DNA of 64,000 nucleotides. Source: Brachyhypopomus gauderio. Lineage: Eukaryota > Chordata > Actinopteri > Gymnotiformes > Hypopomidae. The stretch spans positions 9,681,320 to 9,745,319 of the forward strand of contig NC_135220.1 in assembly GCF_052324685.1 (NCBI RefSeq), read 5' to 3'. A program made the translations under genes and the position numbers. Shown here piece by piece: positions 9,644 through 21,189 of the stretch. A model generated the notes under the pieces. That model was not told where the DNA came from and ran no database searches. It saw only the letters and a program-made list of their open reading frames with translations. Numbering within the stretch: the stretch's first letter is position 1; every line of letters starts with the position of its first letter.

Positions 9644-11938
9644 CTAACCGTATACACATTGGAAAGGGGTTAGTTTGGTGGACGAATGAATGATGGAGTT
9701 TCGAGCGTATTTGGCCCAGGGGATATATTTATGCCAGTCCCTCTGAGAAGAGCAGTACTGGCGGAGAAAATGACCTAGCTCCTGGTTATATCGCTCTACT
9801 TCACCGTTAGACTGGGGGTGGTATCCGGAGGTTAGGCTGGCAGTAATCCCGAGTAGCTTACAGAACTGAGTCCAGACGCGGGAGGTGAATTGCACGCCTC
9901 TATCCGACACAATGTCTTCAGGTAGTCCATATATTCGGAACACGTAGTGAAACACATCTGAGGCTGTTTCCATAGCAGTGGGTAGTTTTGGTCGTGGGAT
10001 TAGGCGGCACATCTTCGAGAATCTGTCTACGATCACGAGCACTACTGTGTTGCCACCGGAGACAGGTAAGTCCATGATGAAGTCGATGGCTAGATGAGAC
10101 CATGGACGGCGGGGTATCGACAATGGGAGGAGCTGACCGGTGGGCAGCGCTCGAGGGGTGCGTGACTGTGCGCATACAACGCAGGTGAGAACATAGTCGC
10201 GAATGTCCTCCTCCCATGACGGCCACCAGTATTTCTGTGAGATCAGGTGTTTAGTGTGGGTTATACCGGGATGACCAGTGCTGGGAGTGTCATGTGCGAG
10301 TTGGAGGAGACGTCCCCGGATCGGAACAGGGACATATTGTTTGTCATCGGGGCCGTCCGCAGGGCCCGGGTCGGCGCGAAGTGCATCTTCCAGGTCGTCT
10401 TGGATATCCCACCAGATGAGGTCGATGAAGCAGGATTCCCCAAGGATATGGTCAGGTGTTTTGTTGTTCGGCGTTCTATCATGAATCCGAGATAACGCGT
10501 CCGCTTTGGTGTTTCTGGACCCTGGTCGGTAGTGCACTGTGAACTTGAAGCGGGAAAAGAACAGTGCCCATCGAGCTTGTCGGGGATTGAGCTGCCGTGC
10601 GGACCTGATGTACTCCAGGTTCTTATGATCCGTGTATACCTGAAAGGGGTGCTCCGCTCCCTCCAACCAGTGTCGCCAGTGTTCGAGAGCCAGTTTCATA
10701 GCTAAGAGTTCACCTACGTCGTAGTTCACTTCGGCCGGTTTCAGCTTCTTAGAAAGATAGGCACATGGGAACAGCTTGGGCGGATTACCTTGTCTCTGCG
10801 ACAGAACAGCCCCCACTCCTACGTTTGATGCGTCGACTTCGACGATGAATGGTAACGTGGGGTCCGGAAGATGTAGTAGGGGGGCGCTGGTGAATGCGGT
10901 CTTCAGCGTGTTAAACGCACGATCCGCTAGAGGCGTCCATACGAAGTGGCGCCTCTTTCCCCCCTTAAGGAGGTCGGTAAGGGGGGCCGCCACCGAACCA
11001 AAACCCCTGATGAACCGACGACAGAAGTTGGCGAATCCAAGGAAACGTTGGAGATCCTTGACAGAGCGGGGAACTGGCCAGTTAGCGACGGCTTCCACTT
11101 TGTCGTCGTCCATGCCGATGCGTCCTGGAGAGAGGGTACAGCCTAGGAAGGAGATAGTCGGTGCGTGAAACTCGCATTTTTCTGCCTTCACATACAAGCC
11201 GTTCTCTCGTAGACGTTGCAAGACCGAAGAAACATGTTGTATGTGGTCCTGGACAGAGGGGGAATAGATCAAGATATCATCAATATAGACGAACACGTAT
11301 TTGTCAATCATGTCCCGGAATATGTCATCCATGAACGCCTGAAATACAGACGGACTATTTGACAGTCCGTATGGCATTACTAAATACTCATAGTGCCCTC
11401 TGGCGGTGACGAAGGCTGTTTTCCACTCATCCCCCGCGCAGATCCTGATCAGGTTATACGCGCTCCTGAGATCAAGTTTGGTGAAGATCGTAGCCCCCAT
11501 CAACCGTTCTTGTGAGGCAGAGATGAAAGGCAGGGGGTAAGCGAATTTGGATGTAACAGCGTTCAGGGACCGGTAATCTATACAAGGACGTAAACCCACC
11601 TCCTTCTTCTCTACGAAGAAGAACCCCGCCGCGACAGGGGACGTGGACGGGCGGATAAACCCCTTCTGGAGAGCTTCGCTGACGTACGCTTCCATGGCGG
11701 CATCTTCTGGACGGGACAGCGGGTAAGGTTTTGTTCTCTTAGGTAGAGTCACCCCGGGAAGGAGGTCTATGGCACAGTCGCAAGTTCTGTGAGGAGGAAG
11801 CATACTAGCGCGCTCCTTATTAAACACGTCTTTGAATGCACAATATTGTTCAGGAACCGCATCAGAGAGGGGCGTTTCAGGGCTCTCGACCGTCGAGGAG
11901 CGAAGTGCACACAATTCTGCAGGCAGCGCGGTCTCCAC
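9644..11938 (-). pseudogene. pol: Gypsy pol: reverse transcriptase, RNase H, integrase
   Basis: A long 764-codon frame carries nearly the whole enzymatic part. In order: RT with [11 protein letters not shown] and the catalytic [11 protein letters not shown]; RNase H with [16 protein letters not shown] and [10 protein letters not shown]; then the integrase HHCC finger (GHPG, CVVCAQS) and the DDE core ([26 protein letters not shown]). The enzymatic residues are all in place. In relatives gag, protease and pol form one frame, whereas here the frame changes near 11930 relative to the protease, and a stop follows the integrase. I see no sign of programmed frameshifting at that point. Confidence 0.9.
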
Positions 11939-13230
11939 GCGATTAATTCCCGTTTCTGCCAGGAGATGACCGGATCGTGTTCTCTCAGCCAGGGAAAACC
12001 GAGAATCACTGAATCACGAGGGGCGGAGACCAGATAGAATTGTCTCAGTTCAGAGTGAAACAGCCCAACCCGGAGGAGTAACGGCTTGGTACGTAACTTT
12101 ACCATTCCAGTACCAATGGGTTGTCCACTCACAGAATTCACTCTCAAGGGGGGATTCACTCTTTCAACAGGAATATTTAATGATTTTGCTAACTCGCTAT
12201 CGAGGAAGTCCCCTCCTGCGCCTGAGTCGACCAAAGCTGAGAAGCAGTGGTCAATACCCCCCCAGGTGAGCTGTACAGGTAGGGTAAGTTGGGACTTGGC
12301 ACACAGAGAAAGTAAAGGTGGTCTTACTTTGGTTTGTGAGGGGGAGCCCTCGTGGGGACGAGATGGTCGTGTGGAACATTGGTCACGGAAGTGACCCTCC
12401 TCGCCGCAGTAGAGGCAGAGCCCCTCACGTATGCGACGAGCTCTCTCCAGGGGAGTGAGCGGAGACCGGCCCAGCTGCATAGCCTTTCCTGAGAAACGAG
12501 ATGACTGGTTGGGAGGAGTGGTCGAGCATGCACCGGCTGAAACGGGATGGTGAGTAGTGAGTAGTTTATCTACGTTCACCGCTGCTTGTATGAACTCAGT
12601 AAGGGATTGCTCTTCTCCTCGACAGGCCATCTCAACCTGCAGATCTGTCCTCAGACCACGGCGAAACACAGTCTTTAGGGCGGTCTCACTCCAGCCACTA
12701 CCAGCAGCCAGCGTACGGAATTCCCGGGCGTAATCTGCAGCGCTGCGTCTCCCCTGCTTGATCTCGCATAGCTGGGTACCGACATTGCGACCTGCAGCGG
12801 GGTGATCGAAGACGGATTTGAGTAGTTCTGTGAAGCGGCGTTCGGACCCCAGGGCGGAATCTCCGCTGTTCCAAAGAGCTGTAGCCCAGGTCCCTGCTTC
12901 TCCGGTCAGGAAGGACAGCATACAATCCACCCGTTGTCGATCTGTCTGGTACTGGACTGGGTGGTACGTGAAGTACATTGAGCACTGCATTAAAGAGTTC
13001 CGGCAACGCTCCGGAGAGCCATCATACCGTTCAGGTACAGCCACTGGGATGTCTGCGAGGAGCATAGCAGCGGTCAAGGGAACAGGTGTCACGGGATTGG
13101 CACTTTGGGTGTTCTGGGGTATGGTCTCGGAGAACTGTCGATCGTACCTCGTCAGAACTGTGACCTGCGTCTTCCGATGAGCCGGACGAGTCTGAGTTTC
13201 CGCAGGATCTGTGATGAGTGCGAAGTATTC
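11767..13230 (-). pseudogene. gag: Gypsy gag and protease
   Basis: An open frame continues in from the LTR without an obvious gag ATG; relatives begin near the phrase DPAETQ, here preceded by Ile-Thr, so the start codon may be lost. It holds the capsid-like region (about 13080-12550) and a CCHC zinc knuckle CLYCGEEGHFRDQC. The retropepsin domain follows with ALVDSGAGGDF and VILGFPWL. The frame then diverges from pol near 11930. The annotated frame 11767-13524 overlaps the LTR, so I start it at the LTR edge. The absent ATG adds to the case that this copy is defective. Confidence 0.8.
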
Positions 13231-13618
13231 TGTAATGAATGGAACACGCGAGGAGAGATCCTGATGCGGAAGTGAGTGCTTTTTATTAAGATAATTCAGT
13301 ACAGCAGGCCACGTAGAGCACACAGCGGTGTTATGCTGGTGTAGGGCTGTAGTGGAGTAGCGGTGGTCAGAACGGTCCGAGGTCGAGAGGCGAGAGCAGA
13401 GTCCGGGAGGTATCCAGGGGTCAGGCGGGAGACGTGGTCTAGGGGGCAAGCAGAGTTCGGTACATAGGCAGACAGACCGGAGAAAAGGCTTGGTATGCAA
13501 CAACATGGAGGCAATACTTCGCAACCAGGAAGTGTTGTTCTGGTGCTTAAGTATGTATGGAATGTGGGCGTGGTGGTGAAACAGGTGAACTTGATTATGT
13601 CATCGGCTATTCCTGACA
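13231..13618 (-). repeat. Gypsy 5' LTR
   Basis: 388-bp LTR identical to 8770-9157 except for two transitions. On the minus strand it lies upstream of gag and would carry the promoter. The bases just inside (13218-13230 read on the minus strand, starting GAATACTTCGC) do not show a clear TGG primer-binding site, which I could not resolve. Confidence 0.9.
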
Positions 13619-13744
13619 CAAGATTTCTGGCTGTCACAGACCTGTAACTTCTCATTACCTGTATTAATGGCACCTGTTTGAAGTCGTTAACAGTATAAAA
13701 GACACCTGCCCACAACCTCAAACAGTCACACTCCAAACTCCACT

Positions 13745-14568
13745 ATGGTGAAGACGAAAGAGCTGTCAGAGGACACCAGAAACCCGAATTGTAGGCTGGG
13801 AAGACTGAATCTGCAATAGGCAAGCAGCTTGGTGTGAAGAAATCTACTGTGGGAGCAATAATCAGAAAATGGAAGACCTACAAGACCACTACTAATCTCC
13901 CTCGATCTGGGGCTCCATGCAAGATCTCAGCCAGTGGGGTCAAAATGATCAAAAGAACGGTGAGGAAAAATCCCAGAACCACAAGGGGGGATCTAGTGAA
14001 TGACCTGCAGAAAGCTGGGACCAACGTTACAAAGGCTACCATCAGCAACACACTACGACGCCAGGGACTCAGATCTTGCAGTGCCAGACGTGTCCCCCTG
14101 CTTAAGGCAGTCCATATCCAGGCACGTCTGAAGTTTGCTAGAGAGCATTTGGATGTTCCAGAAGAGTATTGGGAGAATGTCATATGGTCAGATGAAACCA
14201 AAGTAGAACTATTTGGTAAAAACACAACTCGTTGTGTTTGGAGGACAGTGAATGCTGAGTTGCATCCAAAGAACACCATACCAACTGTCAAGCATGGGGG
14301 TGGCAACATCATGCTTTGGGGCTGTTTCTCTACAAAGGGACCAGGACGACAGGTCCGTGTACATGAAAGAATGAATGGGGCCATGTTTTGTGAGATTTTG
14401 GGTGCAAACCTCCTTCCATCAGCAAGGGCAATGAAGATGAAACGTGAGGAGATCTGCATGGAGGAATGGGCCAACATACCAACAACAGTGTGTGCCAACC
14501 TTGTGAAGACCTACAGAAAATGTTTGACCTCTGTCATTGCCAACAGAAGATATACAACAAAGTATTGA
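13745..14568 (+). pseudogene. Tc1-like transposase, internally deleted (copy A)
   Basis: It begins MVKTKELSEDTRN, loses frame near 13785, and regains it at 13834 (KKSTVGAIIRKWK). The paired helix-turn-helix DNA-binding domains and the first catalytic Asp (VIWSDETKVE) follow, then GGGNIMLWGCF. At about 14430 the protein jumps from SARAMKMK directly to EEICMEEWANIP. The block that normally holds the second Asp (DN-PKH) and the final acidic motif (PDLNPIE) is missing. The same junction occurs in copy B. This gene cannot encode an active enzyme. Confidence 0.88.
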
Positions 14569-14783
14569 GATGAACTTTTGTTATTGACCAATTATTTTCC
14601 ACCATTATTTGCAAATAAATTCTTTAAAAGTCAGACAATATGATTTTCTCAATTTTTTTTTCACATTTTGTCTCTCATAGTTGAGGTCTACCTATGATGT
14701 CAATTACCGGCCTCTCTCATCTTTTTAAGTGGGAGAACTTGCACAATTGGTGACTGACTAAATACTTATTTTCCCCACTGTAT

Positions 14784-15900
14784 ATACAGTATGAATAGCA
14801 AAAGTGGGTAGTCTATTATTATTATTGGCTGATTATATGTAATACTTTTCATTCTGAATTTAAACCCTCCACTCAGAAGTGCAGTTCAGATGTTGTTTAT
14901 GTCCGTGTTACAGATGCTCATCTTCTGACATCATAGTTCCCATGGTGAATGTTCTGTGGTCAGAAACTGACCAGAGATAATCAGGAAGGAAGGTAACAAA
15001 TAACATGACGCAACATGACACAAGATGGGCCAAGACCACACCACTGTATTAGAAACATACATGTATTTTCTTTAAGCAATCAATGCCTTTTTTGTCATAT
15101 ATACATATAGAGTACAATAACACAACATAACATAAAGTTTATTGATCCCCGAGGAGAAATTCAGTTTCCCCTGGACCCCGGTGTAAAGCACTGAGAACCT
15201 AGAGTGGCCACGCTTTAATGCGCCGCCGTACAGATTAGGGAGAAACATAGAGATGTAAACATTAGGAGGAGACAACAAAATGTGACCACAGATTATTCTC
15301 TTGAACAGGACAACAGTCTGTGTGCATGGAAAAAAATCCCCATAGCACATACAAGCATTGATAACACATACAGTAAGCAGAGAGGCGTGATTCATTCGGG
15401 GGGGGGGGGGGGGGGGGGGCAGAAGCCTGGCACAGAGTTTTTGTGTCAAAGTTTGCGGTGGAAGGTGTTGCGCTTTTAACCTTTTCTTACCTTAGCGCAG
15501 CGTGTTCGTTGATTGCAAAAGAAAACATTACCAGTCTTGTCTTTTAACCTTTTATTTACAAATAAACAAAGATCTCTGGAGAGCTCACAAAACCTAATCG
15601 TGTCACCCCATGTGCAGCTCTGAACCTGTCTGGTTCTTTCCCCATTATATATGCTTTCCTGCTAAACATAGGAGCTGCACTTTCCTACAGCTGTCTCTAT
15701 TCTGGAAGTGAGGTCTTACTACCTGGCCTTACCACATTAGGCCACAGTGAGCCTCCTCTCACACATCCCATTTTTAGCCTACTGCAAACGCATAGAGTAT
15801 TGGAAAAGGCACACAAGCGCTTACACAGACATTCTTACTAACAAGCAACTTGATCATTATTATAATGTAAGCAAAACATATAGTGATTAATATTAGAGAT
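14784..15900. repeat. Repeat-rich gap: LINE/SINE-type tail, poly-G run, possible LTR
   Basis: About 15130-15165 has GTTTATTGATCCCCGAGGAG, resembling the 3' tail of fish RTE-type repeats. A run of 22 G lies at 15398-15419. 15540-15900 has ACAAATAAACAAAG and TATATA boxes and might be an LTR belonging with the relic at 15930-16500. No coding sequence is supported. Confidence 0.4.
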
Positions 15901-15919
15901 TTGATTAATACTTTATGAC

Positions 15920-16500
15920 TAGTCAAATTATATATAAATTATGATAAGCTGTTGATTCAATACTGTAATGTAAACAAACTATGAAGGGATTATAATGAAA
16001 ACCACAACAAAGGCGAGGGCCATCTCTGACAGTCTCTGTGTGGGGGTAGGAGCAGGTAACCAAGACAACGACCTTCTGGGAGAAATTTTGTTTGGGCGCC
16101 AATGAAGAAAAGCAGAATGAGAATTTAGCAAGGAGCTCGTCCTTGAGCGTTTGAGCAGTCAAACTCCTCTTTAAAACTGCGGTCTCCCAACTGATCCAAC
16201 TTCACGCATAAAGCATTGATTCCATCTACCATCGCTTCTAAGCTTTTGCCCACAGTCACAGTCTGTGTTCCAACAGCGCTACCCACCGCATCAATCATGT
16301 TGGGCACTTGACGTGGACATTCGATAACTCATTCCACTCTGTCAATTTTCTGATACACCAGGGCAATGCCTAATCCAATCAGCAGAGCCACCGCGATCAA
16401 AGTTCCAAACAAGAACACGTCCTCAACATCTTCCAGGGAGAGAGGCACAAGACACAAACTACGCCACGTCCCCCATGAGTCAAACACATATCCAGATGAG
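15920..16500 (-). pseudogene. Unrecognised relic with a membrane segment, possibly retroelement env-like
   Basis: On the minus strand a frame from about 16440 reads LEDVEDVFLFGTLIAVALL and onward as a clear hydrophobic membrane helix ending VYQKIDRVE. A TGA stop at about 16329 is followed in the same frame by NMIDAVGSAVGTQTVTVG, GKSLEAMVDGINALCV and KLDQLGDRSFKEE. I do not recognise the protein. A membrane-anchored product next to LTR-like AT-rich sequence would fit the tail of an endogenous retroelement envelope gene. A host single-pass membrane gene fragment is an alternative. Confidence 0.3.
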
Positions 16501-17247
16501 AACGTACTGTCCCGGCATGTGGGTTCTCCCGCATCATGACTCCTCGTGGAAAAATAGTGTCAATTGCGTTGAGAGATCACCTGATAAAATTCATCTTCTC
16601 GTTGAGAATTCAAAGAGTAACGTCAGGTTACTAAGACCAGACAGAGAATCTAAGCTGAGCAGGGCAGAAGGGAGGGAGTGCAGGAGCAAAGATAAAGTGC
16701 GACCGCCTCTCTTGAAAGCTGGAAGAGAAAAGGCTATATATTATGAAAACAAAGACATTTCATGTAACAACTAATTCTTAGCAACATCCTTGGGCACCCC
16801 CTTGCAGTTAAAATGGTACATTCGACTATGACTTTCTTAGTTGACTAGGGGGTATAGTCGACTATAGTCGAATCAGTGACTATTGAAGGTCACCCCTATT
16901 CATTACTCGTGGCTCACTCTCTGAGATGTCACCACACAGGTTATCTCTATGACTCTAACGTTACACATGTGCACCACACTACAGCCTCATTGGCTGCATA
17001 TCACTATATCTCCCCTTCTTATAAATACAAATTCCACTACTTACTTGTATAACAAAACAACGTGTTTTATAACATTAAGTAATTACAAGGTGACAATCAT
17101 CTTTCTTAGCCATTTCTTGCAATTAGGTTTTCACCGGACATTTTTTTTCCTTTTCTCACTTCATCTTTCAGACAACATCAAACTATAATATTGTCCTTTT
17201 TAAACTTATGTACACAACAGAAACTGCAAAGGTAAGTGTTATTATTA
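16500..17247. other. Intergenic with short inverted repeats
   Basis: No gene recognised. 16805-16880 contains several GTCGACTA/TAGTCGA motifs like those at the ends of the hAT-like element at 40106-41789, so it may be a decayed relative. 16940-17220 is AT-rich without any domain. Confidence 0.35.
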
Positions 17248-17579
17248 CAGGGTTGCCAACTTTTGAAAATCGTTTGGAGTGAGATTGGAACCTGGAGGAG
17301 GTAGCGAGTGTAAATTGTTGACGGGGGTGGGGGGTGGCGAATGTAAATTGTCAACGGGGGGGGGGGGAAGAACGCAAATTAAGTATTATATCGCGATCTA
17401 TCAATCGATGGTGGTTGGCGCCAGAGTGAACTAGTAACTCATTGAATCATATATGTGGATCAGAGGTAAATAAACTTGATTATTTATTTATTTGAGAAAT
17501 CGGATATGTGGCGTGAGAACATGTGAAGACGGTCAAATGCGTGTGTCTCACGCTCAATGCGTGAGAGTTGGCAACCCTG
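17248..17579. mobile_element. MITE of 332 bp with CAGGGTTGCCAACT ends
   Basis: The terminal inverted repeats are CAGGGTTGCCAACT at the left and AGTTGGCAACCCTG at the right, flanked by TTATTA at 17242-17247 and 17580-17585. The interior holds a G-rich stretch and two similar AATGTAAATTGT blocks. It is noncoding. The superfamily is uncertain; the CAGGG ends and duplication length could suit hAT or a related group. Confidence 0.75.
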
Positions 17580-17619
17580 TTATTAGCATGTCTCAATAAG
17601 TCTCTGGACATTTGTGTGT

Positions 17620-18053
17620 GGGTGTGGACATTTTGATACTTGATATTTCCTGGTCTGAATTAAGCATAGTGTTGTCTTGAAGGGTATTTGAACCGTTTGT
17701 TAGTCTAGATTCAGCTCTGGTTCTTTCACTTTTCTCAGCATGGTACCTTTTGTGCCCAGGTGTCCTCTTTGTCCTTGAGCCTCACTCCATCAACTTCATG
17801 CAACTCCTTCATGTAATTCTGGGAGCTGCATTGCTTTCATATCAAAGTAGATCTTCTGTTTTTGACCTTTTACACTCCATGAGCCATCTCACTGTCCTTC
17901 CTTCCTTTGTTATAAGAAGGTCTTCTGAGACAGGTAGATTGGAGCAAAGACATCATCTCATGAACCTCCACTAGCTTTCCTCATCAGTTTCTTCTCCACC
18001 ACTGACTTCTCCACCAGCCCTTTGGATTGTGGAAAATGTGGACTGGATGCAGT
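17620..18053 (-). pseudogene. Gypsy integrase C-terminal relic, downstream half
   Basis: On the minus strand the translation reads SSPHFPQS then GLVEKSVVEKKL, matching the integrase phrase that follows the DNGPQF box in K02A2.6-like Gypsy elements. It continues in broken frames with MQLPEL and a TWAQKGT-like stretch typical of the integrase C-terminus. The upstream half lies at 21190-21910. The two halves are separated by a hAT element, which therefore inserted into an existing Gypsy integrase gene. Confidence 0.7.
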
Positions 18054-18508
18054 GGTGGACAGTAACGAAGTAAATGTAACTCGTTACTGTACTTAAGTAA
18101 CATTTCCATGTATCTGAACTTTACTCAAGTACTTTTATTTGGTAAGACTTTATACTTTTACTTCACTACATTTCAAAGCGAAACGTTTTACTTTTCACTT
18201 CGTTACATTTACAGAAACATCTCGTTCCTTTTTTATTTTTAAATCAACGCTTAATAAAATACACAAAGGTCAAAGTGTACCGTGTCACAGACTATAATCA
18301 ATCAGCGCTCAGTAAGAGATTAAGATTTGTATGCTAATTGGCTGAGGATCTGACATGGCTGCAACAGATGGCTTTGAATTGCTCAAAATGATTTGCATTC
18401 CGAAGAACACATCGCTGTCATCATTTATGAACTCACCGTCAAACTTGAAAAAACACATCGAGGTAAATTCGTCATTAGATGAGTACTACCAACAGGGTGG
18501 TTCATATA

Positions 18509-19883
18509 CAGTGGGGAAAATAAGTATTTAGTCAGTCACCAATTGTGCAAGTTCTCCCACTTAAAAAGATGAGAGAGGCCGGTAATTGACATCATAGGTA
18601 GACCTCAACTATTAGAGACAAAATGTGAAAAAAAATTGAGAAAATCATTTTGTCTGACTTTTAAAGAATTTATTTGCAAATAATGGTGGAAAATAAGTAT
18701 TTGGTCAATAACAAAAGTTCATCTCAGTACTTTGTTGTATATCCTCTGTTGGCAATGACAGAGGTCAAACATTTTCTGTAGGTCTTCACAAGGTTGGCAC
18801 ACACTGTTGTTGGTATGTTGGCCCATTCCTCCATGCAGATCTCCTCACGTTTCATCTTCATTGCCCTTGCTGATGGAAGGAGGTTTGCACCCAAAATCTC
18901 ACAATACATGGCCCCATTCATTCTTTCATGTACACGGACCTGTCATCCTGGTCCCTTTGTAGAGAAACAGCCCCAAAGCATGATGTTGCCACCCCCATGC
19001 TTGACAGTTAGTATGGTGTTCTTTGGATGCAACTCAGCATTCACTGTCCTCCAAACACAACGAGTTGTGTTTTTACCAAATAGTTCTACTTTGGTTTCAT
19101 CTGACCATATGACATTCTCCCAATACTCTTCTGGAACATCCAAATGCTCTCTAGCAAACTTCAGACGTGCCTGGATATGGACTTGCTTAAGCAGGGGGAC
19201 ACGTCTGGCACTGCAAGATCTGATTCCCTGGCGTCGTAGTGTGTTGCTGATGGTAGCCTTTGTAACGTTGGTCCCAAGCTTTCTGCAGGTCATTCACTGG
19301 ATCCCCCCTTGTGGTTCTGGGATTTTTCCTCACCGTTCTTGTGATCATTTTGACCCCACTGGCTGAGATCTTGCGTGGAGCCCCAGATCGAGGGAGATTA
19401 GTAGTGGTCTTGTAGGTCTTCCATTTTCTGATTATTGCTCCCACAGTAGATTTCTTCACACCAAGCTGCTTGCCTATTGCAGATTCAGTCTTCCCAGCCT
19501 ACAATTCGGGTTTCTGGTGTCCTCTGACAGCTCTTTCGTCTTCACCATAGTGGAGTTTGGAGTGTGACTGTTTGAGGTTGTGGGCAGGTGTCTTTTATAC
19601 TGTTAACGACTTCAAACAGGTGCCATTAATACAGGTAATGAGAAGTTGCAGGTCTGTGACAGCCAGAAATCTTGCTTGTTTATAGGTGACCAAATACTTA
19701 TTTTCCACCATTATTTGCAAATAAATTCTTTAAAAGTCAGTCAAAAGGATTTTCTCAAATTTTTTTCACATTTTGTCTCTCATAGTTGAGGTCTACCTAT
19801 GATGTCAATTACAGGCCTCTCATCTTTTTAAGTGGGAGAACTTGCACAATTGGTGACTGACCAAATACTTATTTTCCCCACTG
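18509..19883 (-). mobile_element. Tc1/mariner element copy B, 1375 bp
   Basis: Complete TIRs (CAGTGGGGAAAATAAGTATT...) with TA duplications at 18507-18508 and 19884-19885. The orientation is opposite to copy A. Its leader holds the uninterrupted site AAGCAAGATTTCTGG (minus strand) where Gypsy later inserted in copy A. It sits inside the hAT element 18054-21195. Confidence 0.94.
18724..19548 (-). pseudogene. Tc1-like transposase, internally deleted (copy B)
   Basis: It starts at the ATG at 19548 (MVKTKELSEDTRN) and has an early frame change like copy A, then KKSTVGAIIRKWK. A second frame change lies near 19275, and a stop follows KGPG at about 18942. The first catalytic Asp is present (VIWSDETKVE). 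The second Asp and the final acidic motif are absent because SARAMKMK joins EEICMEEWANIP exactly as in copy A. Confidence 0.88.
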
Positions 19884-20189
19884 TACCTCGGTTAATTATA
19901 TCACATTGAAATACACTACATTTAACAGATGCTTTTATCCAAAGCAGTGTGCTAGTACCCAAATTGCCATCTGTGGAGATGCTAAGCGCCAGTTTAACAC
20001 AGGATGCTCCCACATCAAATGTTAAAGCCAGGGACACACACACGCAAATTTGGCCAAGCGAAGCGAACTTTGCAATGAATTCCTATGAAGGAGGCGAAGG
20101 CAAGCAAATATGAGCGAAGCAAAATTATTAAAAGTATTATTATTAAAATTATTATTATTATATTAATTATTAATAATTATTCGGCCAAG

Positions 20190-20369
20190 TTTAATATTAT
20201 GAGTTCAGTTGGTTTGCCTGCATCTGCAGCGTGTGAGCGCCTGTTCAGTACAGCAGGGCTCATTTTCAGTCCTAGGCGAGCACGGCTAGATGCAAAACAT
20301 TTTGAAAACCAGCTCTTACTGAAGAGGAATAGAAAATATTTGAGTTTAGGTTGGTCAATATCTATGTAG
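20190..20369 (+). pseudogene. hAT transposase C-terminal dimerisation domain
   Basis: The translation reads GLPASAACERLFSTAGLIFS then PRRARLDAKHFENQLLLKRN, the conserved hAT dimerisation motif, and ends at a stop after SLGWSISM. The catalytic core upstream is absent; only AT-rich sequence and the Tc1 insertion precede it. It belongs to the element 18054-21195. Confidence 0.85.
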
Positions 20370-20387
20370 CCTTGTGAGTACACCCCT

Positions 20388-20570
20388 CACATTTGTGAAG
20401 TCTATCTTTTCATGGGACAACATGAATGTATTAGTGAAATTTCAGTGAAAAATAAACTGAAGCAGTTATATAAGTTGATGATTGCTACTGTTAACTTTAA
20501 TGTTGTCCCATGAAAAGACAAACTTACAAATCTGCAGAAATGTGAGGGGTGGGTGTACTTCTGTCGCACA
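20388..20570. mobile_element. Small inverted-repeat MITE within the hAT element
   Basis: Long inverted repeats: GAGTACACCCCTCACATTT at the left pairs with AAATGTGAGGGGTGGGTGTAC at the right, and TTTTCATGGGACAACAT pairs with ATGTTGTCCCATGAAAA. The ends resemble those of the Tc1 relic at 50400-51600 (GTGAGTACACTCCTCACATTT), so it is likely a nonautonomous relative. Confidence 0.7.
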
Positions 20571-21189
20571 CTGTATGCAGCCAATCCATCCACATATTCA
20601 GTTTACCCAAACATGCCTACAACTCTTATACACACACACACATACACACACAAACACACGGAGAAACACACTTCTAAGGTTTCCATTCAATTCATCTCAA
20701 GCACTGTTATTGTCTTCATATACTGTATCGCCTCTTCAAAACTTAGGTAATGTTTAATCAAATATAATGTTTATAGTGAATGATTTATCAGTTATGTTTT
20801 TATTGATTTTCATCAGTTGTGATGGTGTTTGTTATTTGTTTTTTGACAACAGTAATAAATGAAAAATAAAATAATGAAACTTGAATGAATGTTTTTTGTG
20901 TTGTTGCTTCAAAACCACTTGGTCTTACTTAAAGATAATATAGTTTTGAGTATTTTGTGTTTGCTAGGCAAATGTAGGGCACTGTTTCGTTGTTCACCTG
21001 TTGATCGAGTAGGCCTAGGGGTTTTGATGTAATGCTAAGAAAAAAAAAGTTTTTACTTTTACTTAAGTGTTTTTGAAGGCAGATACTTTTGTACTTCTAC
21101 TCAAGTAAAAAAATGAGGTGAATACTTTTACTTTTACTTGAGTAATATTCAATGCAAGGTAACTGTACTTTTACTCAAGTACATAATTG

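Larger units (their letters stand above)
8770..13618 (-). mobile_element. Chromodomain Gypsy LTR retrotransposon, 4849 bp
   Basis: Two 388-bp LTRs (8770-9157 and 13231-13618), both TG...CA, bound the element. A 5-bp target duplication CAAGA lies at 8765-8769 and 13619-13623, and the empty site is preserved in the other Tc1 copy. The order on the minus strand is LTR, gag with CCHC knuckle, protease, RT, RNase H, integrase, chromodomain, LTR, which marks a fish chromovirus-type Gypsy. The LTRs differ at only two C/T sites (8775/13236 and 9004/13465), so insertion was recent, yet the coding region is broken in several places. Confidence 0.95.
8554..14781 (+). mobile_element. Tc1/mariner element copy A, split by a Gypsy insertion
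   Basis: The TIRs start CAGTGGGGAAAATAAGTATT and are flanked by TA at 8552-8553 and 14782-14783. The element is in two parts, 8554-8769 and 13619-14781, because the Gypsy element 8770-13618 sits in its 5' untranslated region. A second copy without the Gypsy insertion lies at 18509-19883 on the other strand. Without the insertion copy A would be about 1.37 kb. Confidence 0.93.

Noticed and set aside
8902-13180. Plus-strand frames across the Gypsy element
   Set aside because: They are antisense to gag and pol and show no domains; codon patterns follow the minus-strand genes.
15398-15419. Poly-G run, with similar runs at 36010-36030 and poly-C at 62983-63008
   Set aside because: Homopolymer runs of uncertain length are common in fish assemblies; no function is implied.
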